Shown in pieces: positions 44,404 to 53,077 of a stretch of 64,000 nucleotides of DNA. Made by a program: the position numbers and the translations under genes. Source of the stretch: an uncultured Chloroflexota bacterium (GTDB taxonomy: Bacteria > Chloroflexota > Chloroflexia > Thermomicrobiales > UBA6265); the NCBI GenBank assembly GCA_937901745.1, contig CALGSZ010000057.1, forward strand, positions 124,001-188,000. The letters run 5' to 3'. Below the pieces are notes generated by a model. It worked only from the letters and a program-made list of their open reading frames with translations, was not told the DNA's origin and did not search any database. Position 1 is the stretch's first letter; each line of letters opens with the position of its first letter.

Positions 44404-44673
44404 CTAACCGCGGCGAGCGAAAGGCGGGCGCTCCGGCGCCTCACCAGGGACCGGAATCTGGGTCCGCACGCGCTCGACCATCGCCGTGTTGTTGCAGCCC
44501 TCGACGGGGCAGAAGTAGATGAGCGTGTACTCTTCTTCAGTCTGATGGGAGAACCGCGTTGGCCGGCCGAGCTTGCCGCGCAGCCGCATCTCCGTCTTGT
44601 GGTCTGGGCAGATCGGAACATCTGGCTCGACGCGTTCTCGTCTCAGCACCACGTCCAGAAATCGTTGCACCAT
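44404..44673 (-). CDS. Small conserved-looking protein with Cys motif (89 aa)
   Basis: The frame reads MVQRFLDVVLRRE at its start and has two Cys pairs or near-pairs: CPDHKTE (residue about 22) and YFCPVEGCNNTAMV (residues about 53-60). This spacing (C ... C-x4-C) suggests a zinc-binding site. I do not recognise the family. It converges with the Dcd/Dut gene. Moderate support: coding-like composition, no strong ribosome site. Confidence 0.55.
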   Translation of the reverse strand: MVQRFLDVVLRRERVEPDVPICPDHKTEMRLRGKLGRPTRFSHQTEEEYTLIYFCPVEGCNNTAMVERVRTQIPVPGEAPERPPFARRG

Positions 44674-44840
44674 GTGTCTTGTCCCTACCCTCTACCCATC
44701 CACGCGCGGCGTCACAGCTGCGGCGACGGCGCCGCCGGAGGGGCGCTGCATCGGCATTGCTGGAACAGTAGTATACGGCGCTTGGAACTGGGCGATCTTG
44801 CGCGGGAAAGGCACCTAGAGAGGGTGAAGTCAGAGCAGTG

Positions 44841-45263
44841 ATGGTCGACGAAGTGGTCAAGCTCTTCCGCGCCACATTCGGAGAGGACTGGGGCCGCGAC
44901 GACGAGGCCAATCTCCAGTTTTCGATGGACTCCGAGGAGGTCGTGCGCGATATCGAAGGCTTGCATCTCATCGGTGAGCCGGAGGTGGAGGACGGCCAAA
45001 TCGTCATGTCGTTCTGGGTTGATGAGCCGATCCCGAGCGTAATGCGTGCCGACGAGCTTGCCTACGAGGTCTTTGCGCGGATTAGCGAGGATTTCTTCTA
45101 CGCGGAGCGGCGGATCGAGGCGAAAGGGATCCGCTACCCATTTGTGACCGGCTCCGCCCGGCATGGCCATATCGGCTCAGTCTTGCTTGCTGGGCCGAAC
45201 GCGACCGACTTCGCGGAGCGCCACCGCCTCCGGACGACGGGCGGCACGGGATTCCAGGCTTAG
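44841..45263 (+). CDS. Hypothetical alpha/beta protein (140 aa)
   Basis: ATG at 44841; a GTG three bases earlier is possible. Ribosome site is weak. The sequence is acidic and balanced (DEVVKLFRATFGEDWGRDDEAN, then LHLIGEPEVEDGQIVMSFWVDEPI, then EVFARISEDFFYAERRIEAKG), with no signal or membrane segment and no Cys. I do not recognise a family. It precedes the ferredoxin gene at 45405 by about 140 bases. Confidence 0.6.
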   Translation: MVDEVVKLFRATFGEDWGRDDEANLQFSMDSEEVVRDIEGLHLIGEPEVEDGQIVMSFWVDEPIPSVMRADELAYEVFARISEDFFYAERRIEAKGIRYPFVTGSARHGHIGSVLLAGPNATDFAERHRLRTTGGTGFQA

Positions 45264-45404
45264 GGCTCCTCACGCACGACGCAGCGCTACCTGGCGCTGA
45301 CGCGATTGCGGCGTGCGTCGAATCGACACGCGTCGCGAGGGGCTCAGCTTTGATACGATCGTGCAGGTCGTAACGGTTGACAAGCGAAAGGAAATGTTGC
45401 GCAG

Positions 45405-45767
45405 ATGCCGAAGGTCACGATCGAGGGGGTAGGGGAAACGACATGCAGCGAAGGACGCCGGCTCGTCCTCTGCATCGAAGATGCCGGCGTCGATATCCTC
45501 CACCGGTGCGGCGGGAACGCGCGTTGCACCACCTGCCGGGTCGAGGTTCTGGCGGGCGATCCGGGACCGATGACCGAGGCCGAGGAAGCTCGGCTGGCGC
45601 AGGTCAAGGATCGCTCGCCGAACATGCGTCTGTCCTGCCAGATTCAGGTCCGAGATGACCTCACGGTGCGCGTCTTGCGGCGTCTGCGCGACAACCCGGA
45701 CATGTCCGATCCCGGGCCGCGACCGATCGAGTGGCCGGCGGATCATCCGCTCCCGCCCGAGCCATAA
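45405..45767 (+). CDS. [2Fe-2S] ferredoxin (vertebrate/adrenodoxin-like spacing)
   Basis: 120 aa. Cluster ligands are Cys35, Cys41, Cys44 (CGGNARCTTC, C-x5-C-x2-C) and Cys78 (LSCQI). The beta-grasp fold is seen in VTIEGVGETTCSEGRRLVLCIEDAG and VLAGDPGPMTEAE. The tail is rich in Pro and charged residues. It carries electrons between a reductase and an oxygenase or cytochrome partner; no such partner is adjacent. Converges with the gene at 45777. Confidence 0.88.
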   Translation: MPKVTIEGVGETTCSEGRRLVLCIEDAGVDILHRCGGNARCTTCRVEVLAGDPGPMTEAEEARLAQVKDRSPNMRLSCQIQVRDDLTVRVLRRLRDNPDMSDPGPRPIEWPADHPLPPEP

Positions 45768-45776
45768 GTTTCTGCG

Positions 45777-46127
45777 TCACGCTGGCGGCGCCACTCCCGC
45801 TCGAGATCGTTGCCACTCGAGCATCGGCGCCGCCATCTGCATCTCCGCCGTCTCTTGGGTCGGCGTTGGCAGGTCTTGGACGTAGCGCCGCAGCTCGTCA
45901 AAGAATCGGGCAACCTCGGGCGTTCCCAGGAATTGGTGGAACTGCTCCTGGAAATCGCCCTCGCTGACGGTGATCTCTAGGGCGTACATGCCGCTGCCGA
46001 TGAACGCGACCAGGCGCTCGATCCCCACGCCGCGCTCCAGCGCCTCGACTGGAAACCGCTCGTGAAGGTCGCGCACGGCGACCTCCTCGCCGAGCGTCAT
46101 GGGCAGTACGAGCAGGACCGTTTGCAT
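45777..46127 (-). CDS. Hypothetical protein (116 aa)
   Basis: AAGGAGAG eight bases before the ATG gives a good start. The sequence (VLLVLPMTLGEEVAVRDLHERF, then IERLVAFIGSGMYALEITV, then FHQFLGTPEVARFFDELRRYV) has the look of a small ferredoxin-like alpha/beta fold, similar to one-domain stress-dimer (ABM) proteins. I do not assign a function. It lies directly after the aminoglycoside phosphotransferase-like gene on the same strand, 119 bases away. Confidence 0.65.
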   Translation of the reverse strand: MQTVLLVLPMTLGEEVAVRDLHERFPVEALERGVGIERLVAFIGSGMYALEITVSEGDFQEQFHQFLGTPEVARFFDELRRYVQDLPTPTQETAEMQMAAPMLEWQRSRAGVAPPA

Positions 46128-46246
46128 CGCCGACTCTCCTTCGCGCGATCTCGGCCACGCCGGAACCGGCCTGGCCGCCCGGGCGCCCGATTAGCGCCCT
46201 GGCGTCGGCCGTTTCATGCATGACGCATTCCAATCGAAGCGCGCGC

Positions 46247-47164
46247 TCAGGGGGCGCATTCACGATGATGGTCAGCCAGGACTTCGTGGATGACGCGCTC
46301 GGACTCGGCCGCCTTCTCCGTGCCCGCGTTTCTGGGATCAGCCACGGTGATAAGCGCCTTCCAGAGTGCCCAGCCTCGTCCTCGCTCCCACGTTTGGCGA
46401 TCGAGCCCGAGCGCGTCGCGGAACACCGCTCGACTGTCGCCGTAGAGGAGCGTCCAGGCGATCACCACGTCGCAGGCGGGATCGCCGACGCCGGACGAGC
46501 CGAAGTCGATCACCGCGCTCAACCGTCCATCCTTGACCAAGAGATTGCCCACGGCGACATCGCCATGGACCCAAACGGGCAGGCCGTGCCAGGTCGACGT
46601 CAGCGCGGTTTCCCAGACTTCGGTCGCGGCGGCAGCATCTATTGCACTGCCGAGAATCTCGATCGCTTGCCTCGTCTCATGGTCGTAGACCGAAAGCGGG
46701 CCGCCGCGATAGAAGTTGTGCCGGCCGGCTCGTGGGCCGCCGGACGCGTCGATTCGCTGCAGCGCGATCAGGAACTGAGCGAGATCGAGCGCAAACTGGC
46801 GCAGGTCGGTAATGCGGTCCCGGCTCGCGCTCTCGCCGTCAATCCAGCGGTAGATCGACCATGGCCAGGGGAACCCAGCGCCGGGAGCGCCCTTCGCGAG
46901 CGGGACGGGGATCGGTAGGGGTAAGTGCGGCGCCAGCCGAGGCAGCCACTGATGCTCCTTCTCGACCTGCGGCACATATGCCGCGGCGCTCGGCAGGCGA
47001 ACCGACATCTCGTCGCCGAGGCGGAAGGTGCGGTTGTCCCAGCCACCCGGCTCGACTGGCGTAACAGGCAAGTCGGCCCATTGCGGGAATTGCGTCCGGA
47101 TCAACTGGCGAACCAGCGAGACGTTGATCTGAACGTGGTCATGTTGCGTGACGTCGCCAGTCAC
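46247..47164 (-). CDS. Aminoglycoside phosphotransferase family kinase
   Basis: 305 aa from a GTG at 47164 with GGGGAGG five bases upstream; the longer frame to 47311 lacks support. Kinase-like motifs are present: WVHGDVAVGNLLV (about 203-215, with the HGD of the catalytic loop and the Asn of the N-binding) and AVIDFGSSGVGDPACDVVIA (DFG). The N-terminal lobe has VRLPSAAAYVPQVEKEHQWLPRL. Such kinases phosphorylate aminoglycosides, choline, homoserine or other small molecules; no evidence of antibiotic resistance here. Ends divergent of the SRP RNA. Confidence 0.87.
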   Translation of the reverse strand: MTGDVTQHDHVQINVSLVRQLIRTQFPQWADLPVTPVEPGGWDNRTFRLGDEMSVRLPSAAAYVPQVEKEHQWLPRLAPHLPLPIPVPLAKGAPGAGFPWPWSIYRWIDGESASRDRITDLRQFALDLAQFLIALQRIDASGGPRAGRHNFYRGGPLSVYDHETRQAIEILGSAIDAAAATEVWETALTSTWHGLPVWVHGDVAVGNLLVKDGRLSAVIDFGSSGVGDPACDVVIAWTLLYGDSRAVFRDALGLDRQTWERGRGWALWKALITVADPRNAGTEKAAESERVIHEVLADHHRECAP

Positions 47165-47254
47165 AGATACCTCCCCAAGAAGATTCGACAGTTTGCAAGA
47201 TGCTTGCCCGCGGGCTGATTTCGGCTGGCGTTCGTGGCCCCGATTGGTCCCGGA

Positions 47255-47263
47255 TGGTAGACT
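47255..47263 (+). promoter_or_regulatory. Extended -10 promoter of the SRP RNA gene
   Basis: TGG-TAGACT: TG at 47255-47256 and TAGACT at 47258-47263, six bases before the inferred 5' end at 47270. No good -35 was found, which an extended -10 can tolerate. Confidence 0.5.
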
Positions 47264-47269
47264 ATGTTT

Positions 47270-47537
47270 GGTCGTGCTAGACGGGGAGCTAGCGGTGCCC
47301 TGTACCCGCAATCCGCTGTAGCGGGGTCGAACTCCCCCTCGAGGTCCGTTTCTTTGGGACTGCTTCCGTCGCGGGGTGATGAAGGCAGGGTCCCGCGCGG
47401 CGGGGCACTGCGAACCAGGTCAGGACCGGAAGGTAGCAGCCTTAAGCAGAGCGCCTCGGGTGACGTGGGGTCACCTTGCTGGAGCTACCGGACGGCGGCA
47501 AGCCGGAGAGGCGCGATCGACAGGGGGTGCACGGCCA
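47270..47537 (+). ncRNA. ffs: Signal recognition particle RNA, large bacterial type
   Basis: About 268 nt. The 5' end GGTCGTGC (47270-47277) pairs with GCACGGCC (47529-47536), forming helix 1. The Alu-domain opening CTAGACGGGGAGCTAGCGG and GTGCCCTGTACCCGCAATCC matches the Bacillus subtilis pattern. The conserved domain IV apical loop, GTCAGGACCGGAAGGTAGCA followed by GCC, lies in the middle (near 47420). The end has the expected ATCGACAGGGGGTGCACGG. This RNA scaffolds Ffh and targets membrane proteins to the Sec translocon. A perfect terminator follows. Confidence 0.95.
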
Positions 47538-47555
47538 TCCCCCTGAACTACCAGG

Positions 47556-47590
47556 AAGCCCGCTCCCATGGGAGCGGGCTTCGACATTTC
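47556..47590 (+). terminator. Terminator of SRP RNA
   Basis: A perfect 12-bp palindrome, AAGCCCGCTCCC (47556-47567) and GGGAGCGGGCTT (47570-47581), followed by CGACATTTC. It starts 19 bases after the end of helix 1. Confidence 0.8.
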
Positions 47591-47622
47591 AAGCGACGCT
47601 CAATTGAATGACTTCCGGAGGG

Positions 47623-48111
47623 TTAGCGCCGGCGGCGCTTGACGGGCCGCGCACCCGAGGCAACCGCCGCGGAGCCGCCGCGCGCCGCTGACCCGGCCGT
47701 GGCCGGGCGGAGATACTGCTGCTTGCGCTGATACTCCTCGTACGCCGCCTTTTGCTCCGCGTAGTTGCTGCGGATGTACCAGGCGACGTACGCGCCGAAG
47801 ATGATCAGCGCCAGCCAGCACAGCCACAGCCAAATGCGCATGCCGAAGGTGAGCGGGTTGATCTGGAGCCAGCGGATGCCGAAGAAGAAGAGCCCAATGC
47901 CGAAGAGGGCCATCGCCCAACCCGACCAGCGGCGCGCCATTCGTCGCAGCACCGGGTCTCCGATCAATCGCCGGTCCCAGCCGCTGTAGATCGCCGTCGA
48001 GAGAATGAAGCCGAGGCCGAAGACGATCAGAAAGATGACCGCGAACGGTCCGAAGACCTCGTTCGGGCCCGGAACCGTCGTCAAGTAATCCCAGGAGAAC
48101 GGATTGTCCAT
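47623..48111 (-). CDS. Hypothetical membrane protein (162 aa)
   Basis: Start at 48111 after GCTGAGAGG. Three hydrophobic segments: VFGPFAVIFLIVFGLGFILS, GWAMALFGIGLFFFGIRW, and IWLWLCWLALIIFGAYVAW. Then follows a basic tail with Ala and Lys/Arg (ATAGSAARGGSAAVASGARP, then KRRRR). I do not recognise a family beyond Chloroflexota-type hypothetical membrane proteins. It is convergent with the SRP RNA gene. Confidence 0.7.
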   Translation of the reverse strand: MDNPFSWDYLTTVPGPNEVFGPFAVIFLIVFGLGFILSTAIYSGWDRRLIGDPVLRRMARRWSGWAMALFGIGLFFFGIRWLQINPLTFGMRIWLWLCWLALIIFGAYVAWYIRSNYAEQKAAYEEYQRKQQYLRPATAGSAARGGSAAVASGARPVKRRRR

Positions 48112-48231
48112 CCTCTCAGCGCCCCATCATCAGCCCACGCTGCGGATCCTTTTTGACCGGCGGCGAGTATAGCACGCGAAACCGGGCGCCCCTCCGGCCG
48201 ACGGGAGTTGCCTTACCGCTGATCGTCCGCG

Positions 48232-48609
48232 CTACCCGGTGACGAGCGCGTCGATCGCGTGGGTGATGCGTTGGACCGCGCCGCGCCGGTCGAGCGTGAT
48301 CGCGAGGAGGTCAACGCGCCAGACCAGGTCCGCGAGCTCCGGATGCTCGGCGAGGAACGCTTCCGCGGCCGCGAAAATCCGTTGAGCCTTGGCCAGCGAT
48401 ATCGTCTCCTCCGCCCGGCCTGCGCGCTCTCCATGGCGCGTCTTGACCTCAACGAAAACGAGACAGGCACTGTCGCGCATGACGAGGTCGAGCTCACCCT
48501 GCCGGCAGCGCCAGTTTGCCGCGATGAATGTGTAGCCCTTCGCTTCGAGAAATCGCCGGGCGTAACCCTCGCCCGCCAGGCCGAGCGACGCGCGTGGCGG
48601 GCCGCTCAT
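48232..48609 (-). CDS. yraN: YraN family (UPF0102) nuclease-like protein
   Basis: 125 aa. The family pattern is clear: GLAGEGYARRFLEAKGYTFIAANWRC, QGELDLVMRD, LVFVEVKTR and the C-terminal VDLLAITL. The E-x-D-x-x-E-x-K metal-binding residues are those of restriction-like endonucleases (here ELDLVMRDSACLVFVEVK). Its start overlaps the rnhB stop (ATGA), as in many genomes where yraN sits beside rnhB. Function in the cell is still not settled. Confidence 0.92.
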   Translation of the reverse strand: MSGPPRASLGLAGEGYARRFLEAKGYTFIAANWRCRQGELDLVMRDSACLVFVEVKTRHGERAGRAEETISLAKAQRIFAAAEAFLAEHPELADLVWRVDLLAITLDRRGAVQRITHAIDALVTG

Positions 48610-49268
48610 TCATCCAATCCGGGCAGACAGCCGGCGACAGGGGCGAACGAGCGGCGATGGAGAGTGCAGGGACCGAACTGCTCCAGGGCCGCGAAATGTG
48701 CGGCCGTCGCGTAGCCCTTGTGCGCGGCGAAACCGTAGTGGGGATGCGCCGCGTCGAGCTCAGTCATCAGCCGGTCTCGCGTCACTTTGGCGACGATGGA
48801 GGCCGCGGCGATCGAGAGGCAGCGGGCGTCGCCATTGATCAAGCCAACCTGCGGCAGACCGAGATCGAGCGTCGTTGCGTCAATGAGCAAGGCGTCGGGG
48901 TAACACGGCAGGGCGAGGACGGCGCGCTCCATCGCCAGGCGATTGGCCGCGGCAACGCCGATCGCATCGAGCTCGTCCGCTTCGACGCTCGCCGTGGCAA
49001 CGGCGACGGCTATCTCGCGGATCTCCGGGACGAGCCGCTCCCGCTCCTTCGGCGTGAGCATCTTCGAGTCGCGGATGCGGCTGAGGAGTGGGGCGAGGCG
49101 TTCTTGATCTTCGGCGGTGAGGGGTGGGAGGATGACGGCGGCGGCGACGAGTGGACCCGCCATCGCGCCACGACCGACCTCGTCGACTCCGGCGACGCGC
49201 GTCATCCCGCATTCCCAGAAGACTCGCTCGGCTGTGCAGTCGGGTGCGACCGCCTCGCGTCGTGCCAC
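48606..49268 (-). CDS. rnhB: Ribonuclease HII
   Basis: 220 aa from a GTG at 49268 with GGGAG ten bases upstream; the internal ATG at 49205 would cut off the usual N-terminal helix, and a longer frame to 49331 overlaps the terminator. The catalytic acids are the Asp and Glu of AGVDEVGRG, the later Asp in ALLIDATTLD, and the Asp in SIVAKVTRDRLM. It removes single ribonucleotides and RNA primers from DNA. It forms a coupled unit with yraN, downstream of rplS and its terminator. Confidence 0.93.
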   Translation of the reverse strand: MARREAVAPDCTAERVFWECGMTRVAGVDEVGRGAMAGPLVAAAVILPPLTAEDQERLAPLLSRIRDSKMLTPKERERLVPEIREIAVAVATASVEADELDAIGVAAANRLAMERAVLALPCYPDALLIDATTLDLGLPQVGLINGDARCLSIAAASIVAKVTRDRLMTELDAAHPHYGFAAHKGYATAAHFAALEQFGPCTLHRRSFAPVAGCLPGLDE

Positions 49269-49285
49269 TGGCCACGCTCCCGAAA

Positions 49286-49320
49286 CGGAGAAGGGCGCGT
49301 ACGGAGCGCGCCCTTCTCCG
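49286..49320 (-). terminator. Terminator after rplS
   Basis: A perfect 14-bp stem, CGGAGAAGGGCGCG (49286-49299) and CGCGCCCTTCTCCG (49307-49320), with a 7-base loop. On the minus strand the following bases are TTTCGG. It lies between rplS and rnhB, so rnhB expression needs read-through or its own promoter. Confidence 0.7.
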
Positions 49321-49354
49321 CGCAATGTCACAGACTCGGGCGATGCCGAACCGA

Positions 49355-49870
49355 TTAGGAGGTCGTCTCCTCGGTCTCCTCCGAGGTCGTTGCCTCGGCG
49401 ACCTGCTCCTCGGCCTGCTCTGGAGCGGTCTCCTCGACTGTCTCCTCCACCGGCTGCTCCTCCACCAGAGGCTCTGGCTCGGCGGGAGCCGCTGCCGCCG
49501 GGGCGAGGGTGACCTGCGGCCGTCTGCGCTCCTTGATCCGCGCCGCCCGGCCGGTCAGCCCGCGCAGGTAGTACAGCTTGGCGCGTCGCACCTTGCCGGT
49601 GCGGACGACCTCGATCTTCTCAATGCGAGGCGAGTGAATTAGGAACGTCCGCTCGACGCCGATCCCGTGGGAGGCGATCCGGCGGACCGTGAAGTTCTCG
49701 TTGATGCCGCCGCCGCGACGGCGAATCACCACGCCCTCGAAGACCTGGATCCGCTCGCGGTTGCCCTCGACCACCTTGGTGTGAACGCGGACAGTGTCGC
49801 CGGGGCCAAAAACTGGCACGTTGTCCTTGAACTGCTCCGATTCAATCGCGCGTACCAATTGCGCAACCAT
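49355..49870 (-). CDS. rplS: Large ribosomal subunit protein bL19 with acidic C-terminal extension
   Basis: 171 aa; GAGAGGG seven bases before the ATG. Residues 1-117 are bL19 (DTVRVHTKVVEGNRERIQVFEGVVI, NFTVRRIASHGIGVERTF, KVRRAKLYYLRGLTGRAARIKE), which sits at the 30S-50S interface. The normal length is near 115; here an additional 50 residues are rich in Glu, Ala, Pro and Thr (repeats of VEETVEETAPEQ type, ending SEETEETTS), presumably disordered. Function of the tail is unknown. Confidence 0.95.
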   Translation of the reverse strand: MVAQLVRAIESEQFKDNVPVFGPGDTVRVHTKVVEGNRERIQVFEGVVIRRRGGGINENFTVRRIASHGIGVERTFLIHSPRIEKIEVVRTGKVRRAKLYYLRGLTGRAARIKERRRPQVTLAPAAAAPAEPEPLVEEQPVEETVEETAPEQAEEQVAEATTSEETEETTS

Positions 49871-49999
49871 GTCCCGAACCCTCTCAAATCAGCGCGCCGT
49901 CGCGGGAACCCGTTCGACGCAACCAGAGATCGCCGCTGCCGAGGCACACACAAAAACTCCCGTACGCGACGGGCACGGCCCAGATTCTAGCACGCGAGA

Positions 50000-51886
50000 T
50001 CAGACCGACGCGAGTAGCTCCTTCTGCAGGGGCTCCAGAACCTCGGCGGCGACCTCGTACCGCCCGAACGACGGCATGATGTAGACGCCCTGAGCGTACG
50101 GCCGCAACTCCGCCAGCAGCTCCTGCGCCATCTTCACCCCTTCCCGTCGGCCTTCGGCGCCCGCTCGCCGCATGCGATCGCGCGCCTCGTCGGTCAGGGT
50201 GATGCCGGGCACCTCGTTGTGCAGGAACTCGGCGTGGCGCGAGCTTTGGAGCGGCAGAATGCCGATCAAGACCGGCACCGGAATCTCCTGACCAAGGACC
50301 TCGAGGAACCGTTGCCAAACGCGCACGTCGAAGATCGGCTGCGTCATCACGAAGTGCGCGCCGGCCTCGAGCTTGGCGCGTAGCCGTCGCGCTTCTTCCT
50401 CCAGGTCGTCGCGCGTCGGGTCCACGGCGCAGCCGATCGTGAAGCTCGCCATGCGGCCGATCGAAGCGCCGGCCGAATCGACGCCCTGATTGAGCCGACT
50501 AATGACGCGGATCAACCCAATCGAATCAACGTCGTAGACCGCCGACGAGTCAGGATAGTCGCCGAGGCTCGGCGGGTCGCCGGTCAGGGCGAGGATGTTG
50601 CGGACGCCGACCGCGTGCGCGCCAAGCAGCTCGCTTTGCAAGCCCATCAGCGAGCGGTCGCGCGTCGTGAAGTGGATGATCGTCTCCAGCCCGACCTGAT
50701 GCTGGATGAGGTAGCACATCGTCAAAGCGCTCATTCGAACGCGGGCCATCGGCGAGTCGGCGACGTTGATGGCGTCGACGCCAACCTCCTTCAGCAGCCG
50801 CGCGCCGTCGAGCGCCTTGGCCGGGTTGAGTCCCTTGGGCGGGTCGATCTCCACGCTGACTACGAATTTCTTGCCCAGCTTCTCCGCGAGCCCGGTCGGG
50901 CCTTCCGGCGCGACGAGATCGGTCGAGGGCGGCGTGACTAGTCGCACCGATGGCGAGCGACGGGCTGGCTCCTCGGCCGGCGCCGACACGGCTTGCGCCA
51001 GCGCCTCGCGCATTGCGCGGGTGTGCTCCGGCGTCGTGCCGCAGCAGCCGCCGATGACGCGGATGCCGGCGACGAACGCCCTCCGCGCGAAATCCGCGAA
51101 GTATTCGGGAGAGCTTGGGTAAATGACGCGGCCTCCGACGCGAGTAGGCCAGCCGGCGTTCGGCATCGCGGCCAACGCGGGCGCGTTTTCGCCAGCGCCG
51201 TTCAAGAGATCGTGCATTGCCTCGACGACCGGCAGCAGGCGCTGCGGGCCAACCGAGCAGTTCGCGCCGATCGCATCCACCCCAAGTCCGGCAAGCGTCT
51301 CAACGACTTCCTCGACGCTATTGCCGGCGATCGTGCGGCCGTCTTCGGCGAACGTCATCATCGCGACGACCGGCAGATCGGAAGCCTCCTTCGCCGCCCT
51401 GACCGCCTCCACCATCTCCTTCACGTCGGAGATCGTCTCGATGATGAGCAGATCCACGCCCCCTTCGAGCAGCGCCTCGATCTGCTCGCGGAAGGCGGCG
51501 CGAATTTGCTCCGGCTTTGTCGTGCCATAGGGCGGCATCGTGCGCGTGGTGGGACCGATCGAACCGGCGATCAAGACGGGACGACCGCAGATCTCTCGCT
51601 CCTCACGGGCGATCTTGACTCCGCGCAGGTTGATCTGCCGGACCTGATCCGCCAGCCCGAACTGCTCGAGACGGATGCGGTTGGCGCCGAAGGTGTTCGT
51701 CTCGATCAAATCCGCACCGGCCGCGAGGTAGCCTCGGTGAACCGAGGCCACGAGACCGGGATTCGTGAGGTTGAGATGATCGAACGAGTCGTCGATTGGG
51801 ACGCCGGCGGCGTGGAGCATCGTACCCATCGCGCCATCGGCCAGGAGCGGCCCAGATGCGAGTCGAGCGCGAAATGGGTGCGTCAT
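50000..51886 (-). CDS. Fused homocysteine S-methyltransferase / methylenetetrahydrofolate reductase
   Basis: 628 aa; start 51886 with GGGAGG eight bases upstream (the frame extends to 51916). Residues 1-300 form a cobalamin-independent-type homocysteine methyltransferase TIM barrel (LLADGAMGTML, TNTFGANRIRLEQ, AGSIGPTTRTM) with zinc ligands Cys near GANCSVGP and CC in VIGGCCGTTPEH. Residues 330-628 are an MTHFR-like FAD TIM barrel (VSVEIDPPKGLNP, ALTGDPPS, FVMTQPIFDV). The fusion carries out the folate reduction and methyl transfer steps in methionine synthesis. Such fusions are known in several phyla. It is followed on the minus strand by L19 after about 130 bases. Confidence 0.93.
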   Translation of the reverse strand: MTHPFRARLASGPLLADGAMGTMLHAAGVPIDDSFDHLNLTNPGLVASVHRGYLAAGADLIETNTFGANRIRLEQFGLADQVRQINLRGVKIAREEREICGRPVLIAGSIGPTTRTMPPYGTTKPEQIRAAFREQIEALLEGGVDLLIIETISDVKEMVEAVRAAKEASDLPVVAMMTFAEDGRTIAGNSVEEVVETLAGLGVDAIGANCSVGPQRLLPVVEAMHDLLNGAGENAPALAAMPNAGWPTRVGGRVIYPSSPEYFADFARRAFVAGIRVIGGCCGTTPEHTRAMREALAQAVSAPAEEPARRSPSVRLVTPPSTDLVAPEGPTGLAEKLGKKFVVSVEIDPPKGLNPAKALDGARLLKEVGVDAINVADSPMARVRMSALTMCYLIQHQVGLETIIHFTTRDRSLMGLQSELLGAHAVGVRNILALTGDPPSLGDYPDSSAVYDVDSIGLIRVISRLNQGVDSAGASIGRMASFTIGCAVDPTRDDLEEEARRLRAKLEAGAHFVMTQPIFDVRVWQRFLEVLGQEIPVPVLIGILPLQSSRHAEFLHNEVPGITLTDEARDRMRRAGAEGRREGVKMAQELLAELRPYAQGVYIMPSFGRYEVAAEVLEPLQKELLASV

Positions 51887-52073
51887 GGACGATCCTCCCG
51901 CTTGAGCGTCGCACAAGTTGGCGCCGGTGACGGCGCTAAATCAGCGCCGGGCATTGACATGACCCGGTTGCCGCATAGGATACGCCCGTTACGCTCGCCT
52001 GCCGAGTATGAGGGCAATGGCGCCCGCCAGGATAGACGCTGGGGCGTCTTTAGCAGAGAGGGACGTGACACCC

Positions 52074-52937
52074 ATGACGACGCGTCTTGGCTTTGGCCTT
52101 TGCACCGATCAGAACTTGCCGTGGGAAACGACGGTCGAGCGCTGGCGGCTCTTCGAGGAGCTTGGTTTCGACAGCGTCTGGGATTGCGACCATTTTCAAC
52201 AGCCGAGCCGCCCACAGGGACCCTATTTCGAGGGATGGACGCTCCTTGCCGCTCTGGCGGCGCAGACCTCTCGCATCCGGATCGGCGTCCTCGTCTCCTG
52301 CAACACGTTCCGGCACCCAGCGCTGCTGGCCAAACAAGCGGTAACCGTGGACCACATCAGCAATGGCCGGCTGGAGCTTGGCCTCGGCGGCGGTTGGTAT
52401 GTGCCGGAGCATGAGGCGTTCGGCATCGACTTCCCGCAGCCGGCCGAGCTCGTCGGGCGCTTCCGAGAGTCGGTCGAGATCGTCGATCTCCTGCTGCGTC
52501 AAGACGTGACGACCTACGAGGGGAAGTATTACCGGTTGCGAGAAGCACCATTCCGACCGGGGCCGGTGCAGAAGCCGCGACCGCCGCTGACGCTCGGGGC
52601 GCACGGCCCGAAGATGCTGCGGATCGTCGCCGAGTACGCTGACCGCTGGAACTCCCACGGCTCGGTTGAGGAGATGGCGCGGCGCAATCAGATTCTGGAC
52701 GAGCACTGCGCCGCGATCGGGCGCGATCCCAAATCTATCATTCGCTCCCTCTATGGCTGGGCATCGCTGATGCCGGCCGATCCTTGGGCATCGCCGGATG
52801 CGTTCGAAGAGGTCATCGGCCGGTATCGGGAGGTCGGCATCAACGAGTTCATCATCGATGCGCCGGGTCCGGAGCAGTTCCCGGTCCTCGAGCGCGTCGC
52901 GACGGACGTCATCCCGCGGCTGCGGGAGGGGCGGTGA
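52074..52937 (+). CDS. LLM class F420- or flavin-dependent oxidoreductase
   Basis: 287 aa, ATG at 52074 (a GTG at 52065 is possible). The luciferase-like fold is shown by LGFGLCTDQNLPWETTVERW, LGFDSVWDCDHF, TSRIRIGVLVSCNTFRHPALLAKQAVTVDHIS and RLELGLGGGW, which is the F420-binding style of this family. Coenzyme F420 or FMN is the likely cofactor. It begins a run of plus-strand genes that also encodes a peptide transporter and an amine oxidase, which hints at the oxidation of an amine or N-methyl compound. Substrate not known. Confidence 0.88.
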   Translation: MTTRLGFGLCTDQNLPWETTVERWRLFEELGFDSVWDCDHFQQPSRPQGPYFEGWTLLAALAAQTSRIRIGVLVSCNTFRHPALLAKQAVTVDHISNGRLELGLGGGWYVPEHEAFGIDFPQPAELVGRFRESVEIVDLLLRQDVTTYEGKYYRLREAPFRPGPVQKPRPPLTLGAHGPKMLRIVAEYADRWNSHGSVEEMARRNQILDEHCAAIGRDPKSIIRSLYGWASLMPADPWASPDAFEEVIGRYREVGINEFIIDAPGPEQFPVLERVATDVIPRLREGR

Positions 52938-53077
52938 TTTGGACGGTCGCCAGCATCGCTCCCGGCCGCGCACCGGGCGACGAATCCATGGCAGGCCTTG
53001 CGGTGCCCGTTGACACTTGGCACTGAGAGAAATCCGCGCCAGGTCCGTCACTGAAACGATCTGTGCAGAGTTGAGAC

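Noticed and set aside
47264..47611. 115-aa plus-strand frame over the SRP RNA
   Set aside because: The stretch folds and aligns as SRP RNA; the frame has no protein features.
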